DNA of 64,000 bases from Pantoea sp. Lij88 (GTDB taxonomy: Bacteria; Pseudomonadota; Gammaproteobacteria; Enterobacterales; Enterobacteriaceae): positions 496,001 through 560,000 of the forward strand of contig NZ_CP118267.1 in assembly GCF_030062155.1 (NCBI RefSeq), written 5' to 3'. The notes beneath the pieces are model-generated. The model made no database searches. It was not told the origin of the DNA and saw only the letters and a list, made by a program, of their open reading frames with translations. Positions 9,520 through 19,524 of this stretch are shown one piece after another (position 1 is the stretch's first letter; every line of letters begins with the position of its first letter). The position numbers and the translations under genes are program-made.

Positions 9520-12222
9520 ATGCTCATACCCGCCAAACTCAGCCGCCCGGTCCGTCTTGAAGGCACCGTCATCCGTGAAAGATTGCTGCAAAAGCTCACC
9601 GCTGCCGGTAACTACCGGCTGGTGCTGGTCACCAGTCCGGCGGGCTACGGCAAAACCACACTGGTGTCGCAGTGGGCGGCAGGCAAAAGCGATCTGGGCT
9701 GGGTTTCTTTAGACGAGGGCGATAATCAGCCGGAGCGCTTTGCCGATTACCTGATCGCAGCACTGCAACAGGCAACTCACGGCGGCTGTCCCCGCAGTGA
9801 ATTGCTGGCGCAGAAGCGGCAGTATGTGAATCTCAATGCGCTGTTTTCTCAGCTGTTTATCGAACTGGTGGAGTGGCAGCAGCCGCTGTGGCTGATCGTA
9901 GATGACTACCATCTGATCACCAATCCGGTCATTCACGACGCGATGCGCTTTTTCCTGCGCCATCAGCCTGAAAATCTCACCCTGATTCTGATGTCACGTA
10001 ATCTGCCGCAGCTCGGTATCGCTAACCTGCGGGTACGTGAGCAACTGATTGAACTGGGCAGCCAGCAGCTGGCTTTTACCCATCAGGAAGCGCGTCAGTT
10101 TTTTGACTGCCGGCTGGCGGCGCCGCTGGAAAGTGAGGAGAGCAGCCGGCTCTGTGATGATGTCGCGGGCTGGGCGACGGCGCTGCAGCTGATCGTGCTG
10201 TCGGCGCGACAGGGTGCCAGTTCGGCTCAGCATTCCGCCCGGCGTCTCTCCGGAATCAACGCCAGCCATCTCGCCGACTATCTGGTGGAGGAGGTGCTGG
10301 ATAACGTCGATCTGCCCACCCGCCATTTCTTACTCAAAACCGCGCTGCTGCGCTCGATGAACGATGAGTTAATCGGCTGCGTGACGCGCGAAGAGAACGG
10401 CCAGATGCGACTGGAGGAGATCGAGCGTCAGGGGCTGTTTCTGCAGCGCATGGACGATTCCGGCTGCTGGTTCAGCTACCATCCGCTGTTTGGCAACTTC
10501 CTGCGTCAGCGCTGTCAGTGGGAACTGGCGGCGGAGCTGCCTGTGCTCCATCGGGCGGCGGCAGAGAGCTGGATGGCACAGGGATTTCCGGGCGAGGCGA
10601 TTCATCATGCACTCGCCTCCGGCGATGCCACTATGCTGCGGGACGTGCTGCTGAAGCACGCCTGGACGCTGTTTAATCAGAGCGAGCTGCCGCTGCTGGA
10701 GAACTCCCTGAAAGCGCTGCCGTGGGAGATGATGCTGGAGAATCCGATGCTGGTGCTGCTGCAGGCGTGGCTGATGCAGACTCAGCATCGCTTCTCTGAA
10801 GTTGACAGTCTGCTGGCACGATTTGAACAGGCCAGCCGCTGCGACATTGATGCAGCCCTGCGCGGTGAATTTAATGCGTTGCGCGCCCAGGTGGCGATCA
10901 ACGATGGTAATACCGATGAAGCGGAGCGGCTGGCGAAAGTGGCACTCGACACGCTGCCAGCCAGCCGTCACTACAGCCGCATTGTGGCGACCTCAGTGCA
11001 TGGCGAAGTGATGCACTGTAAAGGCGAGCTGGATGATTCGCTCAAGCTGATGCGGCAGACCGAACAGATGGCGCGTCGTGATGAGGTGTGGCATTACGCC
11101 CTCTGGAGCATGATTCAGCAGAGTGAGATTCTGTTTGCGCAGGGCTTTTTGCAGGCCGCTTATGAGATTCAGAGCCGGGCCTTTGTGCTGGTGGAAGAGC
11201 AGCATCTGGCGCAGTTCCCGCTGCATGAGTTTCTGCTGCGCATTCGCGCTCAGCTGCTGTGGGCCTGGGGCCGGCTGGAAGAGGCGGAGCAGGCGGCGCG
11301 CGAAGGCATTAAGGTGCTGAACGGTTATCAGCCGCAGCAGCAGATTCAGTGTCTGGGACTGCTGGTGCAGTGCTCACTGGCGCGCGGCAATATTGATAAC
11401 GCCCGCAGCTACCTGAACCGGCTGGAAAACCTGCTGAACAACGGCAACTGGCACAGCGACTGGATCGCCAATGCCGATAAAGTCCGGGTGATCTACTGGC
11501 AGATGACCGGCGACAGCCAGAACGCCCGCGACTGGATGCGGCAGACCCCTAAACCCGCCTTCGCCAACAACCATTTTCTGCAGGGGCAGTGGCGTAACAT
11601 CGCCCGCGCGCAGATACTGCTGGGTGACGTCAGTCAGGCAGAAGTGGTGCTGGAGGAGCTGAATGAGAATGCCCGCGCCCTGCGGCTGATGAGCGATTTA
11701 AACCGTAATCTGCTGCTGCTGAATCAGATCTTCTGGCAGACCGACCGCAAAGCGGAGGCGCAGCGCGTGCTGATTGAAGCGCTTAAACTGGCGCGCAGCA
11801 CCGGTTTTATCAGCCATTTTGTGATTGAAGGGGAGATGATGGCGCAGCAACTGCGGCAGCTGATTCAGCTGAATACCCTGAATGAGCTGGACAGCCACCG
11901 CGCCCGCCGCATCCTGCTGGAGATCAACAAATATCACCGTCACAAATTCGCCCATTTCGATGAAGGATTCGTCAGCCGTTTGCTCAACCATCCGGACGTG
12001 CCGGAACTGATCCGCACCAGCCCGCTGACGCAACGTGAATGGCAGGTGCTGGGACTGATCTATTCGGGCTACAGTAACGATCAAATCGCCGGTGAGCTGG
12101 CGGTGGCTTCGACCACCATCAAAACGCATATCCGCAACCTCTACCAAAAACTGGGCGTAACCCACCGCAGCGAAGCGATGAATCAGGTGCAGTCACTGCT
12201 GAAAATGATGGGCTACGTCTGA
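9520..12222 (+). CDS. malT: Maltose regulon activator MalT
   Basis: The protein has 900 residues (E. coli MalT has 901). The ATG at 9520 gives the conserved [12 protein letters not shown] start, while an in-frame ATG 18 bp upstream lacks a ribosome site. Domains in order: a STAND-type NTPase with Walker [10 protein letters not shown] (residues 39-47) and Walker B-like LWLIVDDYH; a winged-helix/helical arm; TPR-like superhelical sensor repeats through the middle; and a LuxR/NarL-type HTH at about residues 830-885 ([12 protein letters not shown]...NLYQKLG). With ATP and maltotriose it oligomerises and activates the mal promoters. It is divergent from malPQ, as in E. coli. lamB-malM lies only a few kb away in this genome. 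Confidence 0.97.
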   Translation: MLIPAKLSRPVRLEGTVIRERLLQKLTAAGNYRLVLVTSPAGYGKTTLVSQWAAGKSDLGWVSLDEGDNQPERFADYLIAALQQATHGGCPRSELLAQKRQYVNLNALFSQLFIELVEWQQPLWLIVDDYHLITNPVIHDAMRFFLRHQPENLTLILMSRNLPQLGIANLRVREQLIELGSQQLAFTHQEARQFFDCRLAAPLESEESSRLCDDVAGWATALQLIVLSARQGASSAQHSARRLSGINASHLADYLVEEVLDNVDLPTRHFLLKTALLRSMNDELIGCVTREENGQMRLEEIERQGLFLQRMDDSGCWFSYHPLFGNFLRQRCQWELAAELPVLHRAAAESWMAQGFPGEAIHHALASGDATMLRDVLLKHAWTLFNQSELPLLENSLKALPWEMMLENPMLVLLQAWLMQTQHRFSEVDSLLARFEQASRCDIDAALRGEFNALRAQVAINDGNTDEAERLAKVALDTLPASRHYSRIVATSVHGEVMHCKGELDDSLKLMRQTEQMARRDEVWHYALWSMIQQSEILFAQGFLQAAYEIQSRAFVLVEEQHLAQFPLHEFLLRIRAQLLWAWGRLEEAEQAAREGIKVLNGYQPQQQIQCLGLLVQCSLARGNIDNARSYLNRLENLLNNGNWHSDWIANADKVRVIYWQMTGDSQNARDWMRQTPKPAFANNHFLQGQWRNIARAQILLGDVSQAEVVLEELNENARALRLMSDLNRNLLLLNQIFWQTDRKAEAQRVLIEALKLARSTGFISHFVIEGEMMAQQLRQLIQLNTLNELDSHRARRILLEINKYHRHKFAHFDEGFVSRLLNHPDVPELIRTSPLTQREWQVLGLIYSGYSNDQIAGELAVASTTIKTHIRNLYQKLGVTHRSEAMNQVQSLLKMMGYV

Positions 12223-12447
12223 ATTAACAGGCCCTCCGGGGAAGGATGCAGGAATGTCATTGACGGGCGTCTGGATGCCGGGATGATCTGACGTGTATCG
12301 CGCGAATACAGGCGCGATCACACAACAAAATAGTGCCATTAATAACTACAGCGATCCAAAATCTGTTTACAATTGTAACTGCCGCTGTGCTAATATTTTC
12401 GCGCTTATTCAGGTCTCCTGCCGTGCGTAGTATTACTGGAACGCAGT

Positions 12448-13005
12448 ATGATAGATAAATATCAGATTCATCATGAAATCGATGTGCTGCTTCTGCTGCG
12501 CCACATCTGCAAAATCGTTTTTACGTCTCTTATTTTGCTGCTGTTTGTCCCGCATTTTGCCTGGGCCGAGATTAACGATGGCAAAGCCAATCGTATTGTC
12601 AGCGGTATTATCAGTTTTACCCAATGGCCGGGTGTAAAAAGCCCTGAATTATGCGCGTTATCTTCCGCCCGGCATCTCTCTTTGCCGCAAAAATCCGCAC
12701 CTCCGGCTCCGACATTCACCGTTATCTATCTGGCTGACGTCAGCGATATCGGAAAGCATCGATGCGATGTGGTTTATTTCGGCGATCAGACGCCGCAGCA
12801 GCAGGTAGAGGCTATTCAGCAGTTTAAGGGCAAAGCCGTTCTGACGCTTGCTGAGAACAATGCGGAGTGCACTGTGGGCGCGGCTTTTTGCCTGATTTTT
12901 CAACCTGACCATACGCATTTTTCCGTTAATCTTGATTCGCTCTCCCGAAGCGGTGTCAGGGTGAGTCCGGATGTGCTTTTGCTCTCCCGTGAGGGAAGCG
13001 AATAA
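12448..13005 (+). CDS. yfiR: YfiR-family periplasmic repressor of the diguanylate cyclase YfiN
   Basis: The protein has 185 residues, with a hydrophobic segment at about residues 22-42 (IVFTSLILLLFVPHFAWA) acting as signal peptide or anchor and a YfiR (DUF4154) domain after it. The core shows KANRIVSGIISFTQWPG, the paired cysteines of the family, VIYLADVSDI and a GKAVLTLAEN...GAAFCLIF ending. In the known YfiBNR (TpbB) system, YfiR binds the periplasmic part of YfiN and keeps it inactive until released by redox or envelope stress. The stop codon is 1 bp before the dgcN start, so the genes are translationally coupled. The long charged N-terminus before the hydrophobic stretch is slightly unusual. 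A later start is possible. Confidence 0.88.
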   Translation: MIDKYQIHHEIDVLLLLRHICKIVFTSLILLLFVPHFAWAEINDGKANRIVSGIISFTQWPGVKSPELCALSSARHLSLPQKSAPPAPTFTVIYLADVSDIGKHRCDVVYFGDQTPQQQVEAIQQFKGKAVLTLAENNAECTVGAAFCLIFQPDHTHFSVNLDSLSRSGVRVSPDVLLLSREGSE

Positions 13006-13006
13006 G

Positions 13007-14215
13007 ATGAAATTCGATAAATTAAGACATGACAAGTCCTCTATCCGCAATAAACTGCGGAAAATAAGCACCATCAACTCAGCGGTGATATTACTGTTGT
13101 GCTGGATATTGCTTTCATCAACATCACTGCTGTTTATTAAAAATTATGAGAAACGAAATCTCGAATTAATTGGCTCGACGTTAAGTACCACATTGACGGC
13201 GGCTACCGTTTTTGCCGACAGTTACGACGCGCGAAATAAAATCGAACGGCTTGGCGATCAGGGCATGTACGCCTCGGCGAAGCTGGTCACCCGTGATCAG
13301 ATTGTTCTGGTCCGGTGGAATGCGCGGCAGGAACAGACGGGCTGGTATTCGCGTTTGTTACGTGAATGGATTTATCACCAACCGCTCAACGTTAATATCA
13401 TTCACGCTGACGCGGCTGTCGGCACGTTGACGCTGGAAGGCACGGTGACCGGCGCGGTCAGTTTTATTCGTTACTCATTCCTGATTCTGACCAGCGGGAT
13501 GCTCTGTGTACTGCTTATCTCACTGCTGCTGAGTGAATTTCTGCATCGGGGCATGATCGCGACGCTGCGCACCATCACCAGCTCGATTCACTATGTGATT
13601 CATTCTGGCGATTTTTCGCTGCGCATTCCGGGTGGCCCGATCCGGGAATTTCAGCTCTTTTCAGATGACCTGAACTCGCTGCTGATGGAGATGCAGTCGC
13701 TGAAGGCGTCGCTGATGCGTGACAATCTCTCGCTGGCCGCCAAAGCGCTGGAAGATCCACTGACTGGCCTGGCGAATCGCAGTGCCTTCTCCGCCCGACT
13801 GACTCAGCTGCTCGATCAGCAATATGCCCACGAGCGCTTTGCTCTGCTGTTTCTGGATGGCGATCGCTTCAAGAGCATCAATGATAACTGGGGCCATGCC
13901 GCCGGGGATGAGGTATTAAAAGCGATAGGGTCGCGCCTGCTGTCACTCGCGTCTGAGCAGGATTTAGTCGCCCGATTAGGCGGGGATGAGTTTGCCATGC
14001 TGGTCAGCAGCCAGGCCAGTGAGGCGGCGTTACAGCAACTTATGCAGCGCATTCATGACGTCATTATGGAAAAAATTATCATTGCAGAAGGCATGCCGAT
14101 TTCGACCTCGGTGACTATCGGCTACGCCTGGTCACAGCACGGTGACACGGTCGAGTCCATTCTCGAACGAGCCGATATGAATATGTACAAGAATAAGCGA
14201 ACAAATAAAGCGTAA
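13007..14215 (+). CDS. dgcN: Membrane diguanylate cyclase DgcN (YfiN)
   Basis: The protein has 402 residues, starting at the ATG at 13007 with GAGGGA upstream. Layout: transmembrane helix at about residues 22-42, a periplasmic CHASE8-like sensor, a second helix at about 150-172, a HAMP linker, and a C-terminal GGDEF domain. The active-site signature RLGGDEF falls at residues 325-329, and DPLTGLANR marks the domain start. The SEQD stretch upstream of it does not match the RxxD inhibitory-site pattern. The enzyme makes cyclic di-GMP and so favours biofilm and surface behaviour. It lies between yfiR (repressor) and yfiB (outer-membrane lipoprotein that titrates YfiR), forming the standard three-gene signalling unit. 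Confidence 0.93.
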   Translation: MKFDKLRHDKSSIRNKLRKISTINSAVILLLCWILLSSTSLLFIKNYEKRNLELIGSTLSTTLTAATVFADSYDARNKIERLGDQGMYASAKLVTRDQIVLVRWNARQEQTGWYSRLLREWIYHQPLNVNIIHADAAVGTLTLEGTVTGAVSFIRYSFLILTSGMLCVLLISLLLSEFLHRGMIATLRTITSSIHYVIHSGDFSLRIPGGPIREFQLFSDDLNSLLMEMQSLKASLMRDNLSLAAKALEDPLTGLANRSAFSARLTQLLDQQYAHERFALLFLDGDRFKSINDNWGHAAGDEVLKAIGSRLLSLASEQDLVARLGGDEFAMLVSSQASEAALQQLMQRIHDVIMEKIIIAEGMPISTSVTIGYAWSQHGDTVESILERADMNMYKNKRTNKA

Positions 14216-14228
14216 ATAAGGCGTGAAT

Positions 14229-14702
14229 ATGAAGAAGAACATTTCCCTGATGCTGCTTACTCTGGCGCTGGTCGGTTGTCAGTCGAAAGAGCGTTTCAGT
14301 GAGGCGCAAATCGCCGCGATGAAAAGTGCCGGATTCACTCAGAACATGGAAGGCTGGGGATTAGGCTTATCCGACAAGATTCTGTTTGGCGTAAATGAAT
14401 CAGAACTGACTCCGGCCAGTAAAAGCACGATTCAGGGGATGGCGAAGAACCTGGCGTCGACCGGTATTGAGCATGTGCGCATCGACGGGCATACCGATAA
14501 TTACGGCAAGCCCGATTACAACCAGCAGCTGTCGTTAAAAAGAGCGAATGCGGTTGCGGCACAGTGGGCTGTCGGCGCGGCGATACCCCGCGAAAATATC
14601 GTCACACGTGGCCTGGGCATGAGTGCGCCGGTGACCAGCAATGACAGCGCACAAGGGCGTGCACAAAACCGGCGCGTAGCGATTGTGATCACGGCCCCGT
14701 GA
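14229..14702 (+). CDS. yfiB: OmpA-family lipoprotein YfiB
   Basis: The protein has 157 residues when started at the ATG at 14229, which has AAGG 7 bases upstream; a GTG two codons earlier is the alternative. A lipoprotein signal ends LALVGC, with Cys17 as the lipidation site. The rest is an OmpA C-terminal peptidoglycan-binding domain (DGHTDNYGKPDYNQQLSLKRA and a final NRRVAI). In the YfiBNR system, YfiB in the outer membrane binds peptidoglycan and sequesters YfiR, which releases the cyclase. It starts 13 bp after dgcN and is followed by a bidirectional terminator. Confidence 0.92.
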   Translation: MKKNISLMLLTLALVGCQSKERFSEAQIAAMKSAGFTQNMEGWGLGLSDKILFGVNESELTPASKSTIQGMAKNLASTGIEHVRIDGHTDNYGKPDYNQQLSLKRANAVAAQWAVGAAIPRENIVTRGLGMSAPVTSNDSAQGRAQNRRVAIVITAP

Positions 14703-14781
14703 CAGACGAGTGGCCATGTTGAGTGCGGTTCTGCGGGGGTGTTAAAAGCGTGACCCGTTGCTGTTAAGGGGAAAGGTAAAC

Positions 14782-14811
14782 GCACGGCGGAGCCCGCCGT
14801 GCACTGTTTTT
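14782..14811. terminator. Bidirectional terminator between yfiB and iolG
   Basis: A 9-bp perfect stem GCACGGCGG / CCGCCGTGC with an AGC loop is followed by ACTG and five T on the plus strand. On the minus strand it is followed by GTTTACCTTT. The two flanking operons converge here, so it probably serves both. Confidence 0.8.
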
Positions 14812-14812
14812 G

Positions 14813-15823
14813 TCAGCGATAAAACGCCGGTTTATCCGCCATCTTAACCTGTACAATCTCTCCGGACGTCTGCGCCGCGACGCAGGCATCTGCCGCAACC
14901 GCAGCGGCGTAACCATCCCACGCTGAAGGACCGGTCATCTCACCGCTGATGACGTTATTAATAAATGCCTGCAACTCCACGTCATACGCATCGATAAAGC
15001 GCTTTTTCCAGTCCGTCAGAATGGTGGTCGAGAGTTTTGCCGCGCTGCGCGTCTGCACAGAAACCGGCTCCGGCAGGCGGGCAATGCCGCTTTCACCCAC
15101 CACTTCACACTGAATGTCGTAACCATATTCACAGTTCACAAAGATTTCGACGTCAATGCGCGCGCCTTTAGCGGTCTCCAGCAGCACGATTTGCGGATCG
15201 CGCAGGTGTGACGACGCCTTGCGGGTTTTACGCGGGAAGATCACCTGCACGCTGACATAGTCATCATTCAGCAGCCAGCGCAGCACATCGAGTTCGTGGA
15301 TCAGTGTGTCGGTGATCGCCATGTCGGTGGTGTAGCTGTCGCCCACTTCCGGGTTGCGATGCGCGCAGTGCAGCATCAAAGGCTCGCCAATCTCACCGCT
15401 GTCGATCACCGCTTTCAGGGCACGGTAGCCACTGTCATAGGGGCGCATAAAGCCGACCTGCACCAACTTACGACCCGCTTTAATTTCTGCTTTCACAATG
15501 TTCATACAGCCCTGTGCGGTGACCGCCAGCGGCTTTTCGCAGAACACCGCTTTGCCTGCCTCGATACAGGCCAGCACAAAGGCTTCATGCGTCGGACCCC
15601 AGGAGGTGACCAGCACCGCGTTGACCTGCGGATCGTTGATCAGATCAATCGCATGGTCATAAATACGCGCTTCCGGCGTCAGTTCGTTCACAATCTGCTG
15701 GCAGTTGTCGCGGTTGATGTCGTTGAGAGCCACCACGCGCGCATTCTGTAAAACTGTGCTGCAACGGCGGATATGTTCGCGGCCGATTGCGCCGGTGCCG
15801 ATAACACCCATGTTAATTGTCAT
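14813..15823 (-). CDS. iolG: Inositol 2-dehydrogenase-like oxidoreductase (Gfo/Idh/MocA)
   Basis: The protein has 336 residues, the same as enterobacterial IolG, with AAGGAG 7 bases before the ATG. The N-terminal Rossmann fold shows GVIGTGAIG at about residues 6-14. The dinucleotide/catalytic motif CEKPLAV and the [13 protein letters not shown] and [13 protein letters not shown] blocks are shared with Salmonella IolG, as is the DILVDWK-like segment near the end. IolG oxidises myo-inositol to 2-keto-myo-inositol with NAD. Alternative specificity (D-chiro-inositol or another cyclitol) cannot be excluded. It is the third gene of a likely operon with an isomerase 10 bp upstream and a sugar-porter-type transporter before that, which supports a cyclitol role. 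Confidence 0.85.
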   Translation of the reverse strand: MTINMGVIGTGAIGREHIRRCSTVLQNARVVALNDINRDNCQQIVNELTPEARIYDHAIDLINDPQVNAVLVTSWGPTHEAFVLACIEAGKAVFCEKPLAVTAQGCMNIVKAEIKAGRKLVQVGFMRPYDSGYRALKAVIDSGEIGEPLMLHCAHRNPEVGDSYTTDMAITDTLIHELDVLRWLLNDDYVSVQVIFPRKTRKASSHLRDPQIVLLETAKGARIDVEIFVNCEYGYDIQCEVVGESGIARLPEPVSVQTRSAAKLSTTILTDWKKRFIDAYDVELQAFINNVISGEMTGPSAWDGYAAAVAADACVAAQTSGEIVQVKMADKPAFYR

Positions 15824-15833
15824 GATGATCTCC

Positions 15834-16661
15834 TTAAGCTGAGTGGTTCAACAGCTGGATGCTGTCGCGAATTTCACGGGTGATGTCCGCTGCCTGCCAG
15901 CTGTTCATCACGGAGGAGAACGGCTCAAAGGCGTAAAGGCCGGTGTAGCCCATCTTCTCCAGCCGCCCGACCTGCTCTTTGCTGCGCAATCTGTCATCTG
16001 CGCTGAGCATAATGCGCTCTTCGTCGGTGAGCTGACTGAGCGGGCGCGGGTCGGTGACGCCGGAGAGGTGAACCAGACCGATCTGCTGAATGTCTATCTC
16101 CTGTTCGAAGGTCTGCTCCGCATCCTCAAACAGATGATGATGGAAGGTGTCGATCAGTAATCTGAACGGCACGCGCGCTTCACGGATCAGCGTCTGCGCC
16201 TGGGTTGCCGAGCGCAGTGAGCTTTGCGGGAAGCCCAGCGGCTCGACCAGTCCCTGAATGCCCGCATCGGCGAACAGCGGGGCCAGGGTTTTCAGTGCGC
16301 TCACGGTGTCGGCGGCGCTGATGGGCGTGCCGTCATTGAGCGGGCAGAGCACCAGCGATTCTGCACCGACCGACTGCGCATCGCTTAACAGCTGGCGGGC
16401 GCGCTGCAGCACCTCTTCATTCAGCTGGTTAAACGGGTAGAGCGCATTGATGGTGACAATCCGGATGCCTGACTCACGCGCCAGCGCTTTCACCTCATCG
16501 CCGGTGAGATCGTCGGTCACGCGTCCGCTGGGCATATCATTGCGCAGCTCGACATTGTGAATACCCAGCTGGCTGACCAGTTTAAAAAACTGAGGAAGGG
16601 TGAGGCCGGGCGCTATTTTACGGTTGATGCAAAAGCGCGCGTTGGGAATATTCAGGCTCAT
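15834..16661 (-). CDS. Inosose isomerase-like TIM-barrel protein (IolI-like)
   Basis: The protein has 275 residues (Bacillus IolI has 278), with an AP-endonuclease-2-type TIM barrel. AAGGA precedes the ATG. Matches to IolI are [12 protein letters not shown], a [11 protein letters not shown] metal-ligand strand, LLIDTFHHH and LTDEER. In IolI this barrel binds a divalent metal and interconverts 2-keto-myo-inositol and 1-keto-D-chiro-inositol. The downstream iolG-like dehydrogenase and the upstream sugar porter fit such a role. Related barrels include IolE (inosose dehydratase), IolH and other sugar-phosphate epimerases, so the exact reaction is inferred. The later pathway genes (iolB, C, D, A, E) are not in the window. 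Confidence 0.75.
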   Translation of the reverse strand: MSLNIPNARFCINRKIAPGLTLPQFFKLVSQLGIHNVELRNDMPSGRVTDDLTGDEVKALARESGIRIVTINALYPFNQLNEEVLQRARQLLSDAQSVGAESLVLCPLNDGTPISAADTVSALKTLAPLFADAGIQGLVEPLGFPQSSLRSATQAQTLIREARVPFRLLIDTFHHHLFEDAEQTFEQEIDIQQIGLVHLSGVTDPRPLSQLTDEERIMLSADDRLRSKEQVGRLEKMGYTGLYAFEPFSSVMNSWQAADITREIRDSIQLLNHSA

Positions 16662-16758
16662 AACTGTTTCCTTGCATGTAGGGTGTCGGTGTTAATAGCA
16701 ATCGGGCCGTCAGCGAAATGACGAAGGCCGTGATTTTTTTCTGCGCAGCGTTCAGGCA

Positions 16759-18201
16759 CTATTTTTTGCCGTTATAAAGCGCATAGAAATAGTGCTCGAC
16801 CTGCTCAAGACTTCTTCCCCGGGTTTCGGGAATAAACTTCACAACAAAAACAGAACCGCCGATGCCGATTGCCGCGAATATAAAGAAGGCACCGGCCAGA
16901 CCAAATGCGGCTAATAACAGCGGGAAGGCCATGGAGATGGCGAAATTAGCGATCCACAGCGAGAAGACCGCGCCGCCCATACAGATGCCACGCATCCGCG
17001 CGGGGAAAATTTCCGACAGCAGCAGCCAGGTGACCGGTGACAGCGCGCCCTGCTGGAAGCAGAGAAACATCAGCATGCCCGCCAGCACCAGATAAGCCCG
17101 CAGCAGGTTGACCGCGCCATTGAGGTATTCCGGCATCAGCCAGCAGACCAGCCCGATGAAGAACAGGCAGCAGGTGCAGCCCATCTGCCCGATTAGCACC
17201 AGCGGGCGACGGCCCACTTTGCCGATTAACCCGATACCCACCAGCGTCATCACCACCGAAATCACGCCATTAGCGATAGTGGCGAACAGCGCGGCATCGT
17301 TACTCAGCCCGGCGGCGGTCAGCATGGTAGGGGCGTAATACATGATGGTATTGACGCCGGTCAGCTGCTGAATGGCGGCGATACCCACGCCCAGCAGGAA
17401 GATTTTCATCAGCCAGGGTGTCGCGAGATCGCGCAGGCGGCCTTTGCCACGCTGGCGGTTCTCTTCGATGGTTTCATCAATCTCTTCCAGTTCCCATTCC
17501 ACATCCTCGGCGGCACGGGTTTTCTCCAGTACTTCACGGGCGGCCTGACTGCGGCCTTTCATGACGTGCCAGCGTGGGGTTTCAGGCATAAATATCATGC
17601 CGATCCAGAGCAGAATGGCGGGGACAATCGACAGCGCCAGCATCCAGCGCCAGGTGTTTTCGCCGCCCCAGATATCGTTAAAGGTGGCGTTAGAGATGTA
17701 GGCCAGCAGCTGACCGCTGACGATCATCAGCTCCTGCAGGGTGACCAACTGGCCGCGTTTGTTGGCGGGCGCGATTTCTGCGATGTAGACCGGCACGGTG
17801 GCCGCTGCGCCACCTACGGCAAAGCCCAGGAACAGGCGTGAGGCGATCATCCAGGTGACATCCGGGGCCAGGGCTGATCCGACGGCCCCCAGGGCGAAGA
17901 TCAGTGCCAGCGCGATGATAATGCGTCGTCTGCCGAGGCCATCCGCCAGATGACCAGCCGCCAGCGCGCCAAAGGCCGCGCCAAAGAGCAGGGAGCTGGT
18001 GACCAGCCCGGTGGTAAACGGCGTGAGATGCAGATCCCCGCGCATAAACAGCAGCGCACCCGAGACCACGCCGGTGTCATAACCAAACAGCAATCCGCCC
18101 AGGGTGGCGACCAGCGCAATAATCTTCACAAAAGGCTCGGTGCGGGTGGCGCTATTTGGACCGGAGGCCGGGTTCGACGAGATATAGAGTTCTTTTTCCA
18201 T
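16759..18201 (-). CDS. Sugar-porter MFS transporter, probable myo-inositol permease
   Basis: The protein has 480 residues, with AGGAG 5-6 bases before the ATG at 18201. It has twelve predicted membrane helices in the sugar porter family. Family signatures are present: GGLLFGYDTGVVSGALL in helix 1, GLGRRR between helices 2 and 3, MPETPRWH after helix 6, QQLTGVNTIMYYAPT in helix 7, KVGRRP, and the C-terminal IPETRGRSL. It is a proton-coupled cyclitol or sugar importer in the inner membrane. The neighbouring iolI- and iolG-like genes point to myo-inositol or a related cyclitol (IolT type). A 320-bp AT-rich upstream region carries two inverted repeats that may bind its regulator. Confidence 0.85.
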   Translation of the reverse strand: MEKELYISSNPASGPNSATRTEPFVKIIALVATLGGLLFGYDTGVVSGALLFMRGDLHLTPFTTGLVTSSLLFGAAFGALAAGHLADGLGRRRIIIALALIFALGAVGSALAPDVTWMIASRLFLGFAVGGAAATVPVYIAEIAPANKRGQLVTLQELMIVSGQLLAYISNATFNDIWGGENTWRWMLALSIVPAILLWIGMIFMPETPRWHVMKGRSQAAREVLEKTRAAEDVEWELEEIDETIEENRQRGKGRLRDLATPWLMKIFLLGVGIAAIQQLTGVNTIMYYAPTMLTAAGLSNDAALFATIANGVISVVMTLVGIGLIGKVGRRPLVLIGQMGCTCCLFFIGLVCWLMPEYLNGAVNLLRAYLVLAGMLMFLCFQQGALSPVTWLLLSEIFPARMRGICMGGAVFSLWIANFAISMAFPLLLAAFGLAGAFFIFAAIGIGGSVFVVKFIPETRGRSLEQVEHYFYALYNGKK

Positions 18202-18521
18202 GCATACTCCTGGTAATAACGGCAAAGACAAAACGTCAGAACATGAAGAAGCCATCACCCTACTGATATTTTTATTTCGGGTTAAATTATATTTGAAACT
18301 TAGTTTTCATTATGTGAGCTCAAGCCTTTCGCCCTTTTTATTTTGATGGGATTCCATCAGAGTGAAAATAAAAGCATTAAATTTAAGCGGGTTATTGTGC
18401 GTGTTAATAAGATGGACGCGTTTCAGACAGGACAAAACAGGCGGGAAATAGCGGCAGGGTGAATAAATGAAATACGGTCAGGATGAAATATCCCAACCGC
18501 GATAAGGTGTATTAAGCAGGG
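18202..18521. promoter_or_regulatory. Promoter region of the iolT-I-G operon with inverted repeats
   Basis: This 320-bp gap holds no credible gene and is much richer in A and T than its neighbours. Two symmetric sites stand out. GAAACTTAGTTTTC (18295-18308) has 4-bp outer arms. TGATGG-GATT-CCATCA (18344-18359) has 6-bp perfect arms. Their place 90-160 bp upstream of the transporter start suits operators. No RpiR-type IolR gene is in the window, and the LysR gene downstream is only a possible regulator. Confidence 0.4.
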
Positions 18522-19424
18522 TCAGCGAATGGCGAGGGCACTTAATGCCGACAGGAGTGCGTCCACTTTCGGCAGGAACTGTTTGCGTCGTGGCCACACC
18601 ACGCTCAGCGTGAGTCCGTCCGGCTGCAAATGCGGCAAAATAATCTCCAGCTCACCGGCTGCTACGGCGCGCTGAATCAGCCAGGAGGGCATCTGGGCCA
18701 CACCCAGCCCGGCGATAACCGCCTGAAGCTGGGCATCGACGTCGCCCAGTGCCAGCCGGAACGGCACCTCACGCCAGTTTGGCTGACCATCCTCGGTGGT
18801 AAACAGCCAGGGTTTGGTCGTGCCATCCACGCGTTCATAAAGGATCGCGGGATGGTTCAGCAGTTCTGCTTCATTCTCCGGACGTCCCACGCGATCAAGA
18901 TAAGCGGGAGAAGCACAGAACTGCATCTGCTCGCGGCCCATGTTACGCCAGCCCAGCGAAGCTGGCAGGTCGGGCGCGCCGCCGATGCGCACTGCCACAT
19001 CCACGCCTTCTTCAAACAGGTCTACAAAGCGATCGGACAGACTCAGGCTGAGCGCAAGCTCCGGGTGCTGCTGGCAAAAGGGCATCATAAGCGGCATGAC
19101 GTTGAGGCGGCCATAGGTGGTGGGCACTGCCAGGCGCAGGCGACCAGAGGGAATAATGCGCTGGGCAGCCAGCACCGCTTCGGCTTCGGCCAGATCCTCC
19201 AGAATGCGCAGGCAGGTCTGATAATAAGCACTACCTGCGTCGGTGAGGTGCAGGCTGCGCGTCGTGCGTTCCAGCAGCCGCGAGCCGAGGCGCGTCTCCA
19301 GGCGGCTGACGCTTTTACTGACCGCCGATCCGGTTACGTGCAGACGCTCAGCCGCGGCGGTAAAGCTGCCACACTCAACGCTGGCAACGAACGGCAGAAT
19401 ATCTTTGAGGCGATGATCGTGCAT
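18522..19424 (-). CDS. LysR-family transcriptional regulator
   Basis: The protein has 300 residues. The N-terminal winged HTH (about residues 5-63) reads DILPFVASVECGSFTAAAERLHVTGSAVSKSVSRLETRLGSRLLERTTRSLHLT. This type, with a serine-rich SAVSKSVSRLE recognition helix, belongs to the large group that controls adjacent oxidoreductases. The rest is a periplasmic-binding-like effector domain (residues about 90-297) beginning GRLRLAVPTTYGRL. It is divergent from the PRISE-type reductase at 19525 with a 100-bp gap. The usual LysR logic makes that gene, and perhaps the SDR after it, the target. The effector is unknown. Confidence 0.93.
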   Translation of the reverse strand: MHDHRLKDILPFVASVECGSFTAAAERLHVTGSAVSKSVSRLETRLGSRLLERTTRSLHLTDAGSAYYQTCLRILEDLAEAEAVLAAQRIIPSGRLRLAVPTTYGRLNVMPLMMPFCQQHPELALSLSLSDRFVDLFEEGVDVAVRIGGAPDLPASLGWRNMGREQMQFCASPAYLDRVGRPENEAELLNHPAILYERVDGTTKPWLFTTEDGQPNWREVPFRLALGDVDAQLQAVIAGLGVAQMPSWLIQRAVAAGELEIILPHLQPDGLTLSVVWPRRKQFLPKVDALLSALSALAIR

Positions 19425-19524
19425 CGATTAATGAACTCAGGTTGAGAATGCTGTGAATAAATGCCAGAGATAAGAACTGAATTCTCTATTAGGCTTAGCA
19501 TTACGCAAAATGAGGAGAAATCAA

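Noticed and set aside
12297..12318. Inverted repeat ATCGCGC / GCGCGAT after malT as a terminator
   Set aside because: The arms are perfect, but the following sequence (CACACAACAAAA) has no T-run on the relevant strand.
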